Source: Triangularia verruculosa
Taxonomy: Eukaryota; Ascomycota; Sordariomycetes; Sordariales; Podosporaceae
DNA: 64,000 nucleotides
Reading direction: 5' to 3'
Assembly (NCBI GenBank): GCA_033296885.1
Contig: MU863939.1
Coordinates: 62,001-126,000, forward strand
The position numbers and the translations under genes are program-made. The notes beneath the pieces are model-generated. The model was not told the origin of the DNA, did not search any database, and worked only from the letters and a program-made list of their open reading frames with translations. Below are positions 44,451 to 53,905 of this stretch, piece by piece (within the stretch, counting starts at the first letter, position 1; every line of letters starts with the position of its first letter).

Positions 44451-45485
44451 ATGCTCTCCCAGGCCCTCGATCTCGGAAGTTTGGCAAAAAATCCATATGA
44501 AGTGGGAAGCGTGCTAACATTCCAGCGGACGACGGACAGCACGAGTTGCAAGAACGACCAACTCAAGTCGCTGCGCGTCAGGATCAAGACGCTCCAGCAA
44601 CCGTGGACCCTTTCCTGCTGCATGATCGTCGACATTTTATGCGATTCGTCAGATGAAGTCGCAGAAACGGCCTTCCTCAAGCTATTTGACTGGCGGTATG
44701 CTGCCCAACAACGCTCTGATAATGGCATCGACCCGTGGAGCCCTGAGTCTGCGGTCAAGTATGCGGAGTTCGTGGTCAGCGGCGAGGCGCAAAAGTTTCT
44801 TGACCAACTCTTCAGATCCAATACTGAGTGCCAAGATCAAGAGACAGAAGAAGACTGGAACGTCTGCCAGGACGAGACATTCCTAGTCCACGAGACACGT
44901 ACCATGTACAACAATGAGACAACGGTTTACCGACGGCTTCAAGCTCTTCAAGGCACGACAGTACCGCGTCTGATGGGTGCCGTCGAGTTAGACATTGCGC
45001 CGCCAACCATGAAGAATGAGAACTGGAAAAAGCTCCTCAAAGTGCAAGGAGTTCTGCTCGAGTACTCTCCTGACAACTTCACTCTTCGGGACCTCGTCTA
45101 CATGGTCCCCACCGAGGACCTCCAGGGCATTGTCGACCAAGCCGTGGACATTGTCCGGTCATTGGGAGATTACGACGTCCTAAATTCCGATGTTCGACTC
45201 GATAACTTTCTTGTTACATGCCAAAGAGGAGACGAAGGGATCGATGAGGCCAACCGACCAGGACAGATCTATCGGGTAGTCATGCTTGACTTCGCGCAGA
45301 GCCGAGTGCGCCGAGAAAGCGAATCTGACTTCGAATGGGGACGTGCGAAGGCTCGGCAGGATGAAGAGGGTGCTATTGGGTTGGTTGTTCGACATCACTT
45401 ACGAAAGCATGGGAAAGAAGTTTCGTACGAGCCCTCTGGACGCTATGATGACTTCTTGGAAACGGAGTCTGAGTCTGGGGCATAG
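44451..45485 (+). CDS. Protein-kinase-like fold protein, fungal family
   Basis: Intronless, 344 residues from the ATG at 44451. It has the layout of fungal kinase-like (aminoglycoside phosphotransferase-related) proteins. A candidate ATP-binding lysine is in TAFLKLFDWRYAAQQR. The C-helix glutamate is in NNETTVYRRLQALQG, with hinge VQGVLLEYSPDNFTLRDLV. The catalytic loop is NSDVRLDNFLV, in which the usual His of HxD is Asn, and the metal-binding Asp is in VMLDFAQSR. Catalytic and metal aspartates are thus retained. The substrate is unknown. Its stop lies 35 bases from the stop of the convergent transporter gene, so the transcripts probably overlap. Confidence 0.72.
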   Translation: MLSQALDLGSLAKNPYEVGSVLTFQRTTDSTSCKNDQLKSLRVRIKTLQQPWTLSCCMIVDILCDSSDEVAETAFLKLFDWRYAAQQRSDNGIDPWSPESAVKYAEFVVSGEAQKFLDQLFRSNTECQDQETEEDWNVCQDETFLVHETRTMYNNETTVYRRLQALQGTTVPRLMGAVELDIAPPTMKNENWKKLLKVQGVLLEYSPDNFTLRDLVYMVPTEDLQGIVDQAVDIVRSLGDYDVLNSDVRLDNFLVTCQRGDEGIDEANRPGQIYRVVMLDFAQSRVRRESESDFEWGRAKARQDEEGAIGLVVRHHLRKHGKEVSYEPSGRYDDFLETESESGA

Positions 45486-45520
45486 TTGCCGATGAGTTAC
45501 ATTATCCTATTTACCACGAG

Positions 45521-47104
45521 TTACCTCTTCTCTGTATCATCCACTTGCACAACCGTGGCATTGCCTTTCTCCCCCGGCGATTCACCCACCACGTCATCCA
45601 CCAGCTGCCGTTCTACAACATATGACGAGAATTTCCTTGCGCTTACGCCTTTCTCAAATAGCTCTTCCAACTGCTCCAAGCTCCTACCCTTTGTCTCTGG
45701 CACATAGAAGAAAGTGAAAAGAGCGAGGATCAGATTGCTTGATCCCCAGATATAACCGTACTTCGGCCCCCAACCCAATCCGTCCGGGTTGATGAAATAT
45801 GGTGTACAGAACGAGACGACCCATCCAACAATGAAGTTGAGGCCCGAGGCCGTCCCAACGGTCTGTGATCTTAGCCTTTGAGAAGGTATCTCTGTCGACA
45901 GCGCCCACATGACCGGTCCTTGGCCGATGCCATAGATCCAGGTAAACACGATACTCATCGCCACCAATGCCTTGCTCGCTGCGGGATCTGTCCACGCCGA
46001 AACGGTATACGCGATCGCCATCCCATACATCATGCCCGCCGAAATCACCGAGGTCCCGATCAACAACTCTCTCCTCCCCAAATACCTCATCGCCGGAAAA
46101 GCCGCCATATTTCCCGTCAGCGCAATTGCCAAAGAGATCATCACCCACTCAAACGGAGACCCAACTCGCGCTTGCACAAACAGATACACCGAAAACCCAG
46201 CCATAAACGTCACCCCCGTCGCCGTCCCCCCAATCGTGGTCGCAAAACACAACAGTGTCCTCCTCAGATCCGGCCCTCGGAACATATCGTTGAGATGAAC
46301 GCCCGAATGCAGTTCCTGCTCGAGCAAAAACGCACTTTTGATATCATCTACCTCAGCCTTGAGATACGCCTCATCTTTGATCCCTCTCAGCCTCCTCACT
46401 GCATTAATCGCCTTCTCATCCTGCCCCTGCGTAACATAAAACCGGGGCGTATCCGGCAAGAACACCAACAAAACTGTCAGAATAGTAGGAACAATATACA
46501 TGACTCCCAATGGAATCTGCCACGATGCATTTCCAGGATAGATCTTGCCGTAGTTATCCACCAAGATCCCGAACAACGCGCCGAGAGATGTCTGGAAGGT
46601 GCTCATCCCCACGATCGGCCCTCGCAATAGGGCTGGGGCAGACTCAGTCATGTATGTCACACTGTACGGCACGAAGAAGCCGTTGCTGACACCGAGGAGT
46701 AATCTTCCTGCGTAGAGACCGCCGAGGGATGTTGTTCCGATCATGAGGCTTACGCTCAGAAACCCGAAGCCACAGCCAAGCCAGAGGCCGATTCGACGAG
46801 AGAGTTTGGTGTGGGACGCGTACATGACGATGGCGGAGAGGAAACCGCCGACGTTCATGAGGGATTGGATCAAGCGCTGGACATCAGTTGAGATGTTGAG
46901 GCCAATGGGGTTGGTGGGATCCTCGTAGCCGTAGACGCGGAGGAAGGCGGGCATGGATTGGAAACCGGCGATGGCGGCAGAATCATAGCCATATTGGAAT
47001 TGGCCAAGAGCGATGAAGAAGCAGATGGTGATGATACGCTTTTCGGCGAGAAAATGGCTTCGGAAGGGGGCAATACCCGGTTCAGGGGTGGACTCGGAGG
47101 CCAT
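45521..47104 (-). CDS. MFS sugar porter family transporter
   Basis: Plasma-membrane hexose or related sugar transporter of the major facilitator superfamily, intronless, 527 residues. Twelve membrane helices can be traced, beginning ITICFFIALGQFQYGYDSAAIAGF. Sugar-porter landmarks: GRLLLGVSNGFFVPYSVTYMTE after TM4, the central PDTPRF-type motif (LPDTPRFYVTQG), GRREL after TM8, WALSTEIPSQRLRSQT and the terminal PETKGRSLEQLEELF. The start at 47104 is the first ATG that avoids a 50-residue non-conserved extension. Substrate cannot be read from sequence; alpha-glucoside, hexose and quinate transporters share these motifs. Confidence 0.9.
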   Translation of the reverse strand: MASESTPEPGIAPFRSHFLAEKRIITICFFIALGQFQYGYDSAAIAGFQSMPAFLRVYGYEDPTNPIGLNISTDVQRLIQSLMNVGGFLSAIVMYASHTKLSRRIGLWLGCGFGFLSVSLMIGTTSLGGLYAGRLLLGVSNGFFVPYSVTYMTESAPALLRGPIVGMSTFQTSLGALFGILVDNYGKIYPGNASWQIPLGVMYIVPTILTVLLVFLPDTPRFYVTQGQDEKAINAVRRLRGIKDEAYLKAEVDDIKSAFLLEQELHSGVHLNDMFRGPDLRRTLLCFATTIGGTATGVTFMAGFSVYLFVQARVGSPFEWVMISLAIALTGNMAAFPAMRYLGRRELLIGTSVISAGMMYGMAIAYTVSAWTDPAASKALVAMSIVFTWIYGIGQGPVMWALSTEIPSQRLRSQTVGTASGLNFIVGWVVSFCTPYFINPDGLGWGPKYGYIWGSSNLILALFTFFYVPETKGRSLEQLEELFEKGVSARKFSSYVVERQLVDDVVGESPGEKGNATVVQVDDTEKR

Positions 47105-47864
47105 GGTGGGCGGTGGCGTGTTGTTGGGTGGTGGTGAGCCCAAAAAGAGGAAGAGGAAACGCCACACCCGGCTTTGGGGATGAGGTGACAATTGGAGGAA
47201 CAAGGCAGTTGGGGGCAGGCATCTTTTTATTTTGGCTTTTACCTCACTGTCCAAATGCTGGGCCTGATCAATATCCTCTGCCGGCTCCCTTCCCCCTCAC
47301 TTCTCCAACGCACAACAAAGCAGGAAGATTGGAGCCGGGCGAGCGCTACACAAGAACCACGCAACCATTGGTTGTTTGAAGAGTCAGTGGATCTGCCATG
47401 GCTAATCAGGATGCAACGACAGATAGAGTGGTCTGGTACTGCCACTCATTACCTGAGACGAATGCAAGGATCGAGATATGTCAATGCTAGTGGAGAACCA
47501 CAGAACACAACATGTGGGCAACTCCCGAAGGGGGATATTAAAACGGTTCTTGTAAACAGATCGTGCATGGATGGGGTAGGCATGGGGCGGGTGTATAATA
47601 TCCGCATGTAACGTTGTTGGCAGCTCTATCAGGTTGTAATGAAGCCCTTGCCGGCAACCGAAAATGAGGGGGAGTACTTTGCCGGTCAAAGAAATAATAT
47701 GAACAGCACAGTGGCGGCAGATTTGCGGTTTTGTGTTTGAAGATGTCATCAAAATTGCCTGTCTCAGGGCACCGGAACTTCAACTGCTACCTCAAGCTAG
47801 ATCCTGGAGAGTACACGACACAGTTCGTGTGCCCTCGATGTCCATATTTGTCTCATCATTCCTC
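47105..47864. other. Intergenic, no supported gene
   Basis: Transporter promoter and 3' region of the Cys-rich protein gene, both minus strand. Nothing else seen. Confidence 0.55.
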
Positions 47865-49098
47865 TCAGTCATGCCCCCACCCAGACTCCTGCTGATCCTC
47901 ATAGTCGAAAGGGCTTTTGAATGGCGAGTCATCGCAATTTGCATATGACATAACAATACGGGTGTTGTAAGCATGCGTATCGCCTTTAGGCCACCATATC
48001 CACCCCGAGTGGCCGCCATTCCTAACACAATGATCAAGCAATGAACTAGCTTTCTTGAGAAGGTCTAATGTAGTTGTTGTGGCTGCTACACCATGATGGG
48101 CTTCATCGGGGTTGCTCTGTAATGCGGGCGGTTGTTGTCAGTAGCAACAGTATGCTGGAGTTCAAAATGACTCACGTTGCACCACCAAAGAGCTGTATTC
48201 TGTCTGCATCCCAGTCGGTGGCACTGATTAGGATCGATCGTCCATTTCCCGTTGAATTTCCCAAGAATACGGAGGTACTCCTCCAAGACCTCGGCGTTTA
48301 TGGGCTTTGTCTGTGTCTTGTCTTTGCAAACGAGGTCATCCGCGGCGCTGGAGGAGTCTGCAGATCGCTCTGAGTCATCGTAAACACTGGGGTATTTGTT
48401 CAAATTGGTCAGAAACTCGGAGCCTAGCGCAGTGGGAAGTGGCGCTGTGATTTGCCATAGCATCAACTGGGTTGAAGACACCCACATTAGTCCGGCTTCC
48501 AACAACAAAGCGTGGCGACAATCGTGTCATGGTGATAAGAAGAGAAACGATGAGGGCTTACATCAAGATCCTCCAATGGCTCGTTTAACTGGATATATTT
48601 CCGGCCAGCCCACTGGAAGTGAATCCCCGATTTTTCTGTCCGCTCCATACGCCTTTGACCCGCTGGGGCAATACTGGTGTAATAGTCCTTGCTGCTGACG
48701 GTCTGTGTGACTGTGACGTTGACGGAGACTGTCTTGGCTTCCATGCTGGTAGTGATTGTTTTCAGCTTGTCGACGGTAGAGGTAATCGTGTTGTACGACG
48801 TAACCGTCTTGCCTTCTTTAGTAGTGGTGATCGTTTGTGGCTTCTCGATAGTTGAATTCCGTGTGACTGTGGTGCCCGACGCTATTGTACTTTTTGCCTT
48901 GATGGTGGTTGGTGCGAATGATGTGGTAAAGTGCGTCGTGGTGACCACCGCCGTGACTGTCATCGTCGTGGTAAACATGCTTCCGTTGTTGAAGCAGCTG
49001 TCAGCACCGCTCGAAATAGTCTCCTCCGCTGAGGTGGTCAACATGAAAACTGCACAGCCCAGAATGGTGGCAAATTTGAAATGAGTCCAGGAAACCAT
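47865..49098 (-). CDS. Thr-rich, Cys-containing predicted secreted protein (paralog A)
   Basis: Unrecognised family. Exons (minus): 48562-49098, 48176-48466 and 47865-48116, all joined in phase 0, 359 residues. A signal peptide (MVSWTHFKFATILGCAVFML) is followed by a Thr/Ser/Val-rich region of about 120 residues with TTTHFTTSFAP, likely O-glycosylated. A conserved block (YYTSIAPAGQRRM, NEPLEDLD) precedes the second exon, LMLWQIT to CHRLGCRQNTALWWCN. The last exon ends with HCVRNGG and MSYANCDDSPFKSPFDYEDQ. Six C-terminal cysteines are shared with paralog B at 52110, suggesting a disulfide-stabilised domain. There is no membrane anchor at the end, so secretion is predicted. The composition recalls small fungal killer- or effector-like Cys-rich domains, but I cannot name a family. 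Confidence 0.65.
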
Positions 49099-49797
49099 GG
49101 TAGCTGAGGCGTCTGGGCCGGTAAGTATGTGCCCGTTTAAGTTGATTGGCGGACTAAAAATTGCGAGTTGAGGGTGAATTTTATGGAGGAGGAACCGGGA
49201 GGTTGGTGATGATGGAGAATCTGTAGAGATCACCTAGCACGGCGCGAAGAGGCAGGACGAGCCAATTTTCAGGTACCTAGGTGAGAATGGGACCTGTCAT
49301 TCCCCAAAATGCGTGGACGGTCGGAGCGAAATTACACTGAAAGGAAAGTCAAACAGTACTGAGTTTGAAAAGTCAGCTGCGGGGATGTCGTACAACAATC
49401 TACCGCCAGATGTACGGTACCATCAGATCAAAGGCTCCATTTTGGGATGTGCTTCAGATATGAACTGAGAAATGCAGAGCATTGTGTTGGTAAATAGGGG
49501 TAAGATACCTACTTAGACTGCATTGCTCTAGCTCTTAACTTCAATGGCTGTGTGGTTTTGTGCATCGTTACCTGCAAATGGCAATTTCTTGGTGACAGGT
49601 CTTGGGATACACCATGGAAAACAATTCGAGTTGCCACAGTGGATTGTATAGATTGAACACTAGCCCCGCTGCCCGGGCTCCAGTGGATTTGACCGCTGCA
49701 GCCAGAACCAGTGCCTTTTCCATAGCACTTATTCCGAATTATAACCTGCCTTATCGGCCACCACTTCACTGCCCTCGAAACCTACTTATTATTGGTG
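49099..49797. other. Intergenic, no supported gene
   Basis: Promoter of paralog A and 3' region of the 51516 gene. No coding signal. Confidence 0.55.
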
Positions 49798-51516
49798 TCA
49801 AACAGAAGCCTTGGCAGCGACAGCCGCCGCTTCGTTTCTCTTCCTCACTGCCTCCATCATGGCATCACGTTCATCCCAGATCTTTTTGTGCTTGTCTATA
49901 TCTTGTTGACAACGATCGATATCTGTTTGGACCACTTCCCTCGCTTCCTGACAAGTTGGAGGAATTGTTGCGAGAAAGCCTTCAAGGCTTTCCTTCCTGC
50001 CTTGATGATATGCCACCTGACATTCCCGGTTAAAGACGTAATTGACAACCTTGATGTCATTGTCGTTTTCCGGCAGTACCTCTCTGTTGGGACACAGCCT
50101 GTCGGCATCCATGAGACAGGCATGCGTCGCTCTTCGGATTCGCTCCAGGTTGCGCTTTTCTTCCTCACTGAGCTCCGTCGCCACTGCCTCCCGGCTTGCA
50201 GCAACACTCTCCGCTTGTTTGGTGGTCGGCTGCAGTGATCCTGCTGCACATCTCAGGGCGTTCGTCAAATACCTGAGCTCCCATACGATTACGTCCTCAG
50301 ACCTATCGCTGGGGCTGCTCCCCTTTGGATATAGCCTGGCTACTAGTTTCTCAGCCCCTGCCAAACGCTTTTTGTTTTGATCAATGTTGAGCTCCAGCTT
50401 CCAAATGTCGAACTTCGCTATCCATTCTTGGCCGGGCGTCTCCGCTCTGACGAGAGCATGCTTGCACACAAGCATTTCCTGGTTCAAACGCTGCAGTCGG
50501 TTCTTCTCCTCCCTTACTTTGTTCAGAGCGCCTAACGCATAACTCATCGTCTTCTCGACAGCATCCATTCGAATACGATCAACGTGAAAGCCCTCCACAT
50601 CAAAATCCGGTCCAGGCCAGCCGTGCTTGTGGTACAGCTTCTCTATCCCCTCCGGCCATGGTCCTCCAGCACCGCCATTCAGATACCGCCACGGCGCATC
50701 CTCCAGCTTCTCATATTGCTTCAAAATATCCCGCAGAACGTCTCCCGCGTCGCGGGCAGGCATTCTATCATAGATATTCCCCCCTTCTGCCCCACACCCG
50801 AGCCTAGGGTGGAGGCCAAGCCTTTCCTCCTTGCCTCCCGGCCGTCGCGCCACTGTTTTCTTGCACTCGACCTTGCTAGCACTGCCATCGCTCTCGATTG
50901 GATCCTCGCCCTCGGGGCTGGAAACGTCGTCTTCATCCTCGTCTTCGTCGTCTCCAAAAGCCTGCGGCAGGTCATCGGCACTCTCCAACCTATTCTCCAA
51001 GGTCCAGTCTAGAGCAGGGTCCTGGCTGTTCGGGTGGCACAGCTCGTACACGCCGAGTACGTGTCGCTTTGCGTCATATATAAGGACGACTTGGAGGCCG
51101 CAACACAAGGACAGGGGGGTCATCCACGGGCGCATCATCTCGCGCCTATCTTCTGGGCGGAAGAAAGGGTTGCGCACCTCCTCGACGTAATCCTTGTTGC
51201 GGAAGTCTACCAACAGGCCCCCTTTGTAGAAGGCGGACCCGAATCGGAGGATATTGTCGAAGTAAGGGAGGAGAGTGTAGAGATATATAATGCGAGGGTC
51301 CAGCTGGAGGTCTTGATACAAGGGGAGCATGTCCGTTAGGTCGTGGGGTCCTTCACGGAGGTCGGAGCCCGGGAGGTACTGCATGCGGACAAGAGTTTTG
51401 TAGACGTCGAGGAGGATGGTGGCGACTTCCTGGGCGTTGGAGAGGTCCTGGTCGGTGAGGGAGGATTTGATGGATTCCATTGTCAGCTGGGAAGATGGGG
51501 GCGTGACGCTGACCAT
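49798..51516 (-). CDS. Conserved fungal protein of unknown function
   Basis: Intronless, 572 residues. The N-terminal part contains the block RIIYLYTLLPYFDNILRFGSA, a FYKGGLLVDFRNKDYVEE stretch and RPWMTPLSLCCGLQVVLIYD, a pattern I know from many uncharacterised Pezizomycotina proteins. An acidic linker (GDDEDEDEDDVSSPEGEDP) and a Trp/Gly-rich block (APWRYLNGGAGGPWPEGIEK) follow. The C-terminal third is predicted coiled coil, rich in Glu, Lys, Arg and Ala. There is no signal peptide or membrane segment. An alternative ATG lies 12 codons downstream (51480). It sits between the two secreted-protein paralogs on the same strand. Confidence 0.75.
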   Translation of the reverse strand: MVSVTPPSSQLTMESIKSSLTDQDLSNAQEVATILLDVYKTLVRMQYLPGSDLREGPHDLTDMLPLYQDLQLDPRIIYLYTLLPYFDNILRFGSAFYKGGLLVDFRNKDYVEEVRNPFFRPEDRREMMRPWMTPLSLCCGLQVVLIYDAKRHVLGVYELCHPNSQDPALDWTLENRLESADDLPQAFGDDEDEDEDDVSSPEGEDPIESDGSASKVECKKTVARRPGGKEERLGLHPRLGCGAEGGNIYDRMPARDAGDVLRDILKQYEKLEDAPWRYLNGGAGGPWPEGIEKLYHKHGWPGPDFDVEGFHVDRIRMDAVEKTMSYALGALNKVREEKNRLQRLNQEMLVCKHALVRAETPGQEWIAKFDIWKLELNIDQNKKRLAGAEKLVARLYPKGSSPSDRSEDVIVWELRYLTNALRCAAGSLQPTTKQAESVAASREAVATELSEEEKRNLERIRRATHACLMDADRLCPNREVLPENDNDIKVVNYVFNRECQVAYHQGRKESLEGFLATIPPTCQEAREVVQTDIDRCQQDIDKHKKIWDERDAMMEAVRKRNEAAAVAAKASV

Positions 51517-52109
51517 GTTTGTGTCTTTGGAGATAATCTCTTCAGGGTAGGCAACCGGGAGAACGGTTAAGACGGCGAGGATGAACCTCTTGAAACAGAA
51601 GGAGGAGGTGGTGATAGTGGTATCTGTCTACCTATTGTTTCTCAGGATCCCCATATTTTAGGCAGCCTAGTGGGGACGATTGGCAATAATGCCGGGAACC
51701 ACAGAATTGTCCACGAAGCCAAGATTTACAGTGGGGTTGCTTGCTACTATGGGCTATTGTCGGGTCAGGCAGCTGTGGCACAGTGGAAATCCAAGTTTGG
51801 ACCCCTGAATACCGGAATAGGGGTAGTGCCTGGTTCGGCAAAAGAGGCACGACGGTCAACCCAGTGCAGCTTGTCATAACACCCTACCGTGGTGTAGTAT
51901 AAGCCCTAGAAACGCTCATGATTCTCTACCTCATGATTTAATTGCGCCCCCCTTGGCATCATCTCACTCCCCCAACTGCTAGCCGTGCCATTCGAATTTA
52001 CAGCTTCATCTCCCCCGCCAGCATCAACCCTTCAGCATCACACTCCCACTCGGCCGAATTCGCCATGTAAGTTCGCCTCGGTAGGTAGGTGAGCACATAA
52101 CTTTGGGGC
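51517..52109. other. Intergenic, no supported gene
   Basis: Upstream of the 51516 gene and downstream of paralog B. Nothing supported. Confidence 0.55.
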
Positions 52110-53218
52110 TCAACCTCCCCATGGCTCAGTTTGGTCCTCATAATCGAATGGTCGTTTTATCGGGGAGTCATCGCAGTTTGCATACCACATGACGATACGA
52201 GTATAAGCAGCATGCGGGTGACTATTAGCAAAGAATTGGTACCCAGACTGCCCTTTCTTGACACATTTGTCAAGCACTCGATGCGCCATCTGGATGAGAG
52301 AAAGGGTATCGACAGTAGTTGTATCACTCTTGGGCGGATTTGTCTGGGTCGCGAATCAACACCGCCGCTCAAGTTGTCAGTATGATTCTGGGTTGGACTT
52401 ACGCTGCACCACCATAGGCCTGTATTCAGTCGACAGCCAAGTCTGTGACAGCCGTACGGCAAGATATGCCACGGCCCACCCATTTTACTGAACTTTTCTA
52501 TGTACTCGCGCAGCACCTCAATGTTGATACGCTTCGTCATGTTCTTCTTGCAGGTCAACTCCCCTGCGTCGAGATCATTGCCTTTGTCTTCCTGTTTGAT
52601 ATTGTCTTCCCACGGGCTTCTTTTCAACTCCGCTTCTCCAAGCATCTTGATTGTCTTGTCATAGTTTACTGACCACCATAGTGTCTAGATCAAGAAGAAA
52701 AAGTCAGTTTCGCATGCCTCTCGCAGATCAACTGAGCACCCCCTCCAGGTTCCTCCGCAGCCACTGGCTTTTGGGATCTGTGTAAAGATCCAACTCACAT
52801 CGAGATCTTCAAACGGTCGGCGTGCATAATCTGCTGGTAACTTGACCCATGCTCGTGATTGGTCCCCGTGGTCCATACGCCGGAATCCTTTGGGTGGTAT
52901 AGTTGTGTAAAAGCCAGTGTTTGAAGATGGTGCACTGGCAGTGACTGTTTTCGTTTCCATCGAAGTTATGGTCTTTGAGGAAGCCCTTTTTGTGACTGTC
53001 GAAGTTATCGTTATTGTGGACTGCTCCATTGTGGTGGTCACAGTTACAGTTTTTTCGGAGGCTTCTTTTGTGATCGTATTGGTCACGTTGAGACCTTGCT
53101 GTGATGTTATCTTTGAAAAGGTAACTGTTACCATCTGTGGGACAAAGGATGTGGTGAAGTGAGTTGTTGTGATTTCAGCTGTAACAAAAACTGTTGTAAC
53201 ACCGGAATCTGGACACAA
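52110..53218 (-). pseudogene. Paralog B of the Thr-rich, Cys-containing secreted protein, 5' end missing
   Basis: Three exon segments (minus): 52799-about 53218, 52403-52684 and 52110-52343, in phase 0 with the same intron positions as paralog A. Matching blocks include TTTHFTTSFVP, FYTTIPPKGFRRM, PFEDLD, CHRLGCRLNTGLWWCS, KCVKKGQ and YANCDDSPIKRPFDYEDQ. The first exon has no ATG: the frame opens at a TTG (53216-53218) and is closed nine codons upstream by TAA. The signal peptide and first about 30 residues of paralog A have no counterpart. The break lies within 80 bases of a minisatellite and relic repeats, so 5' truncation by rearrangement is the simplest reading. An unseen upstream exon is the alternative. 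Confidence 0.65.
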
Positions 53219-53297
53219 TTCGCCACGTGACTTCTCGCCGCTTTATCTGTCCTGAATTAGGCGGAGCTCAGGACCGGCTCATCTTCGGCTCCGGTCT

Positions 53298-53452
53298 GCT
53301 CACCTCGCTCAGGGACTGCTCAGGGTCTGCTCACCTCGCTCAGGGACTGCTCAGGTTCTGCTCACTTCGCTCAGGGATTGATCAGGGTTTGCTCACCGTG
53401 CTCAGGGCTGCTCTGGGTTGCTCATGGTCTGCTCACCCTGCTAATGGTTTCC
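53298..53452. repeat. Minisatellite, 31-bp period
   Basis: Two almost perfect 31-bp copies built on CTGCTCACCTCGCTCAGGGA, followed by about three progressively degraded copies. All carry GCTCAGG-type cores. Confidence 0.7.
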
Positions 53453-53634
53453 TCACTCACTACTGATGGTACTCTTACAAGCTTGTTCTATGACGCTAGT
53501 CCAGGACTCCTCTGAGAGTGCTCTCTCACGAAAAATTCGTGCTCTAGCAGCTTGACTTCGCATCTCAAACATCAAACCTATCTCATCTGCTGACCCAACC
53601 CGAATGTCTCTAACAGCATGCAGAATGTATGGTC
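53453..53634 (-). pseudogene. Relic coding fragment, repeat-associated
   Basis: A 60-codon stop-to-stop frame reads HAVRDIRVGSADEIGLMFEM onward, with regular charged and hydrophobic spacing and a stop at 53453. It has no start or splice context. It looks like a decayed piece of a repeat-borne protein; I cannot name the family. Confidence 0.3.
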
Positions 53635-53905
53635 AAGACGCGTTACGTCTGGTCTGTTCCAAAATTGCCGCAAATAATTTTCTCTATGGGCTGCAGCCTT
53701 AGGCGCGTAACATTACAAGTCGGAGATCCTTGCCTTTCCGAGGTGCTGGAGTAGTTCTCGGAGGTGGAAACACGCATGCACCTGGAGCCGTGTTTGGAGG
53801 TCGCTCGGCCCTGCAGATCTTGAGGGACAAGGAGCCAGAAACGGCTCCTAGATGCAGTATACGGACCCCGTCTACAAAATGGAGAATACTCTAACATGCG
53901 TGATA

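Noticed and set aside
43877..44821. 314-codon minus frame overlapping a membrane protein and the kinase-like gene
   Set aside because: Spans two well-supported plus-strand genes and the spacer between them; no motif.
45878..46630. 250-codon plus-strand frame antisense to the MFS gene
   Set aside because: Arg/His/Pro-rich translation is the complement of transporter codons; the minus-strand protein is unmistakable.
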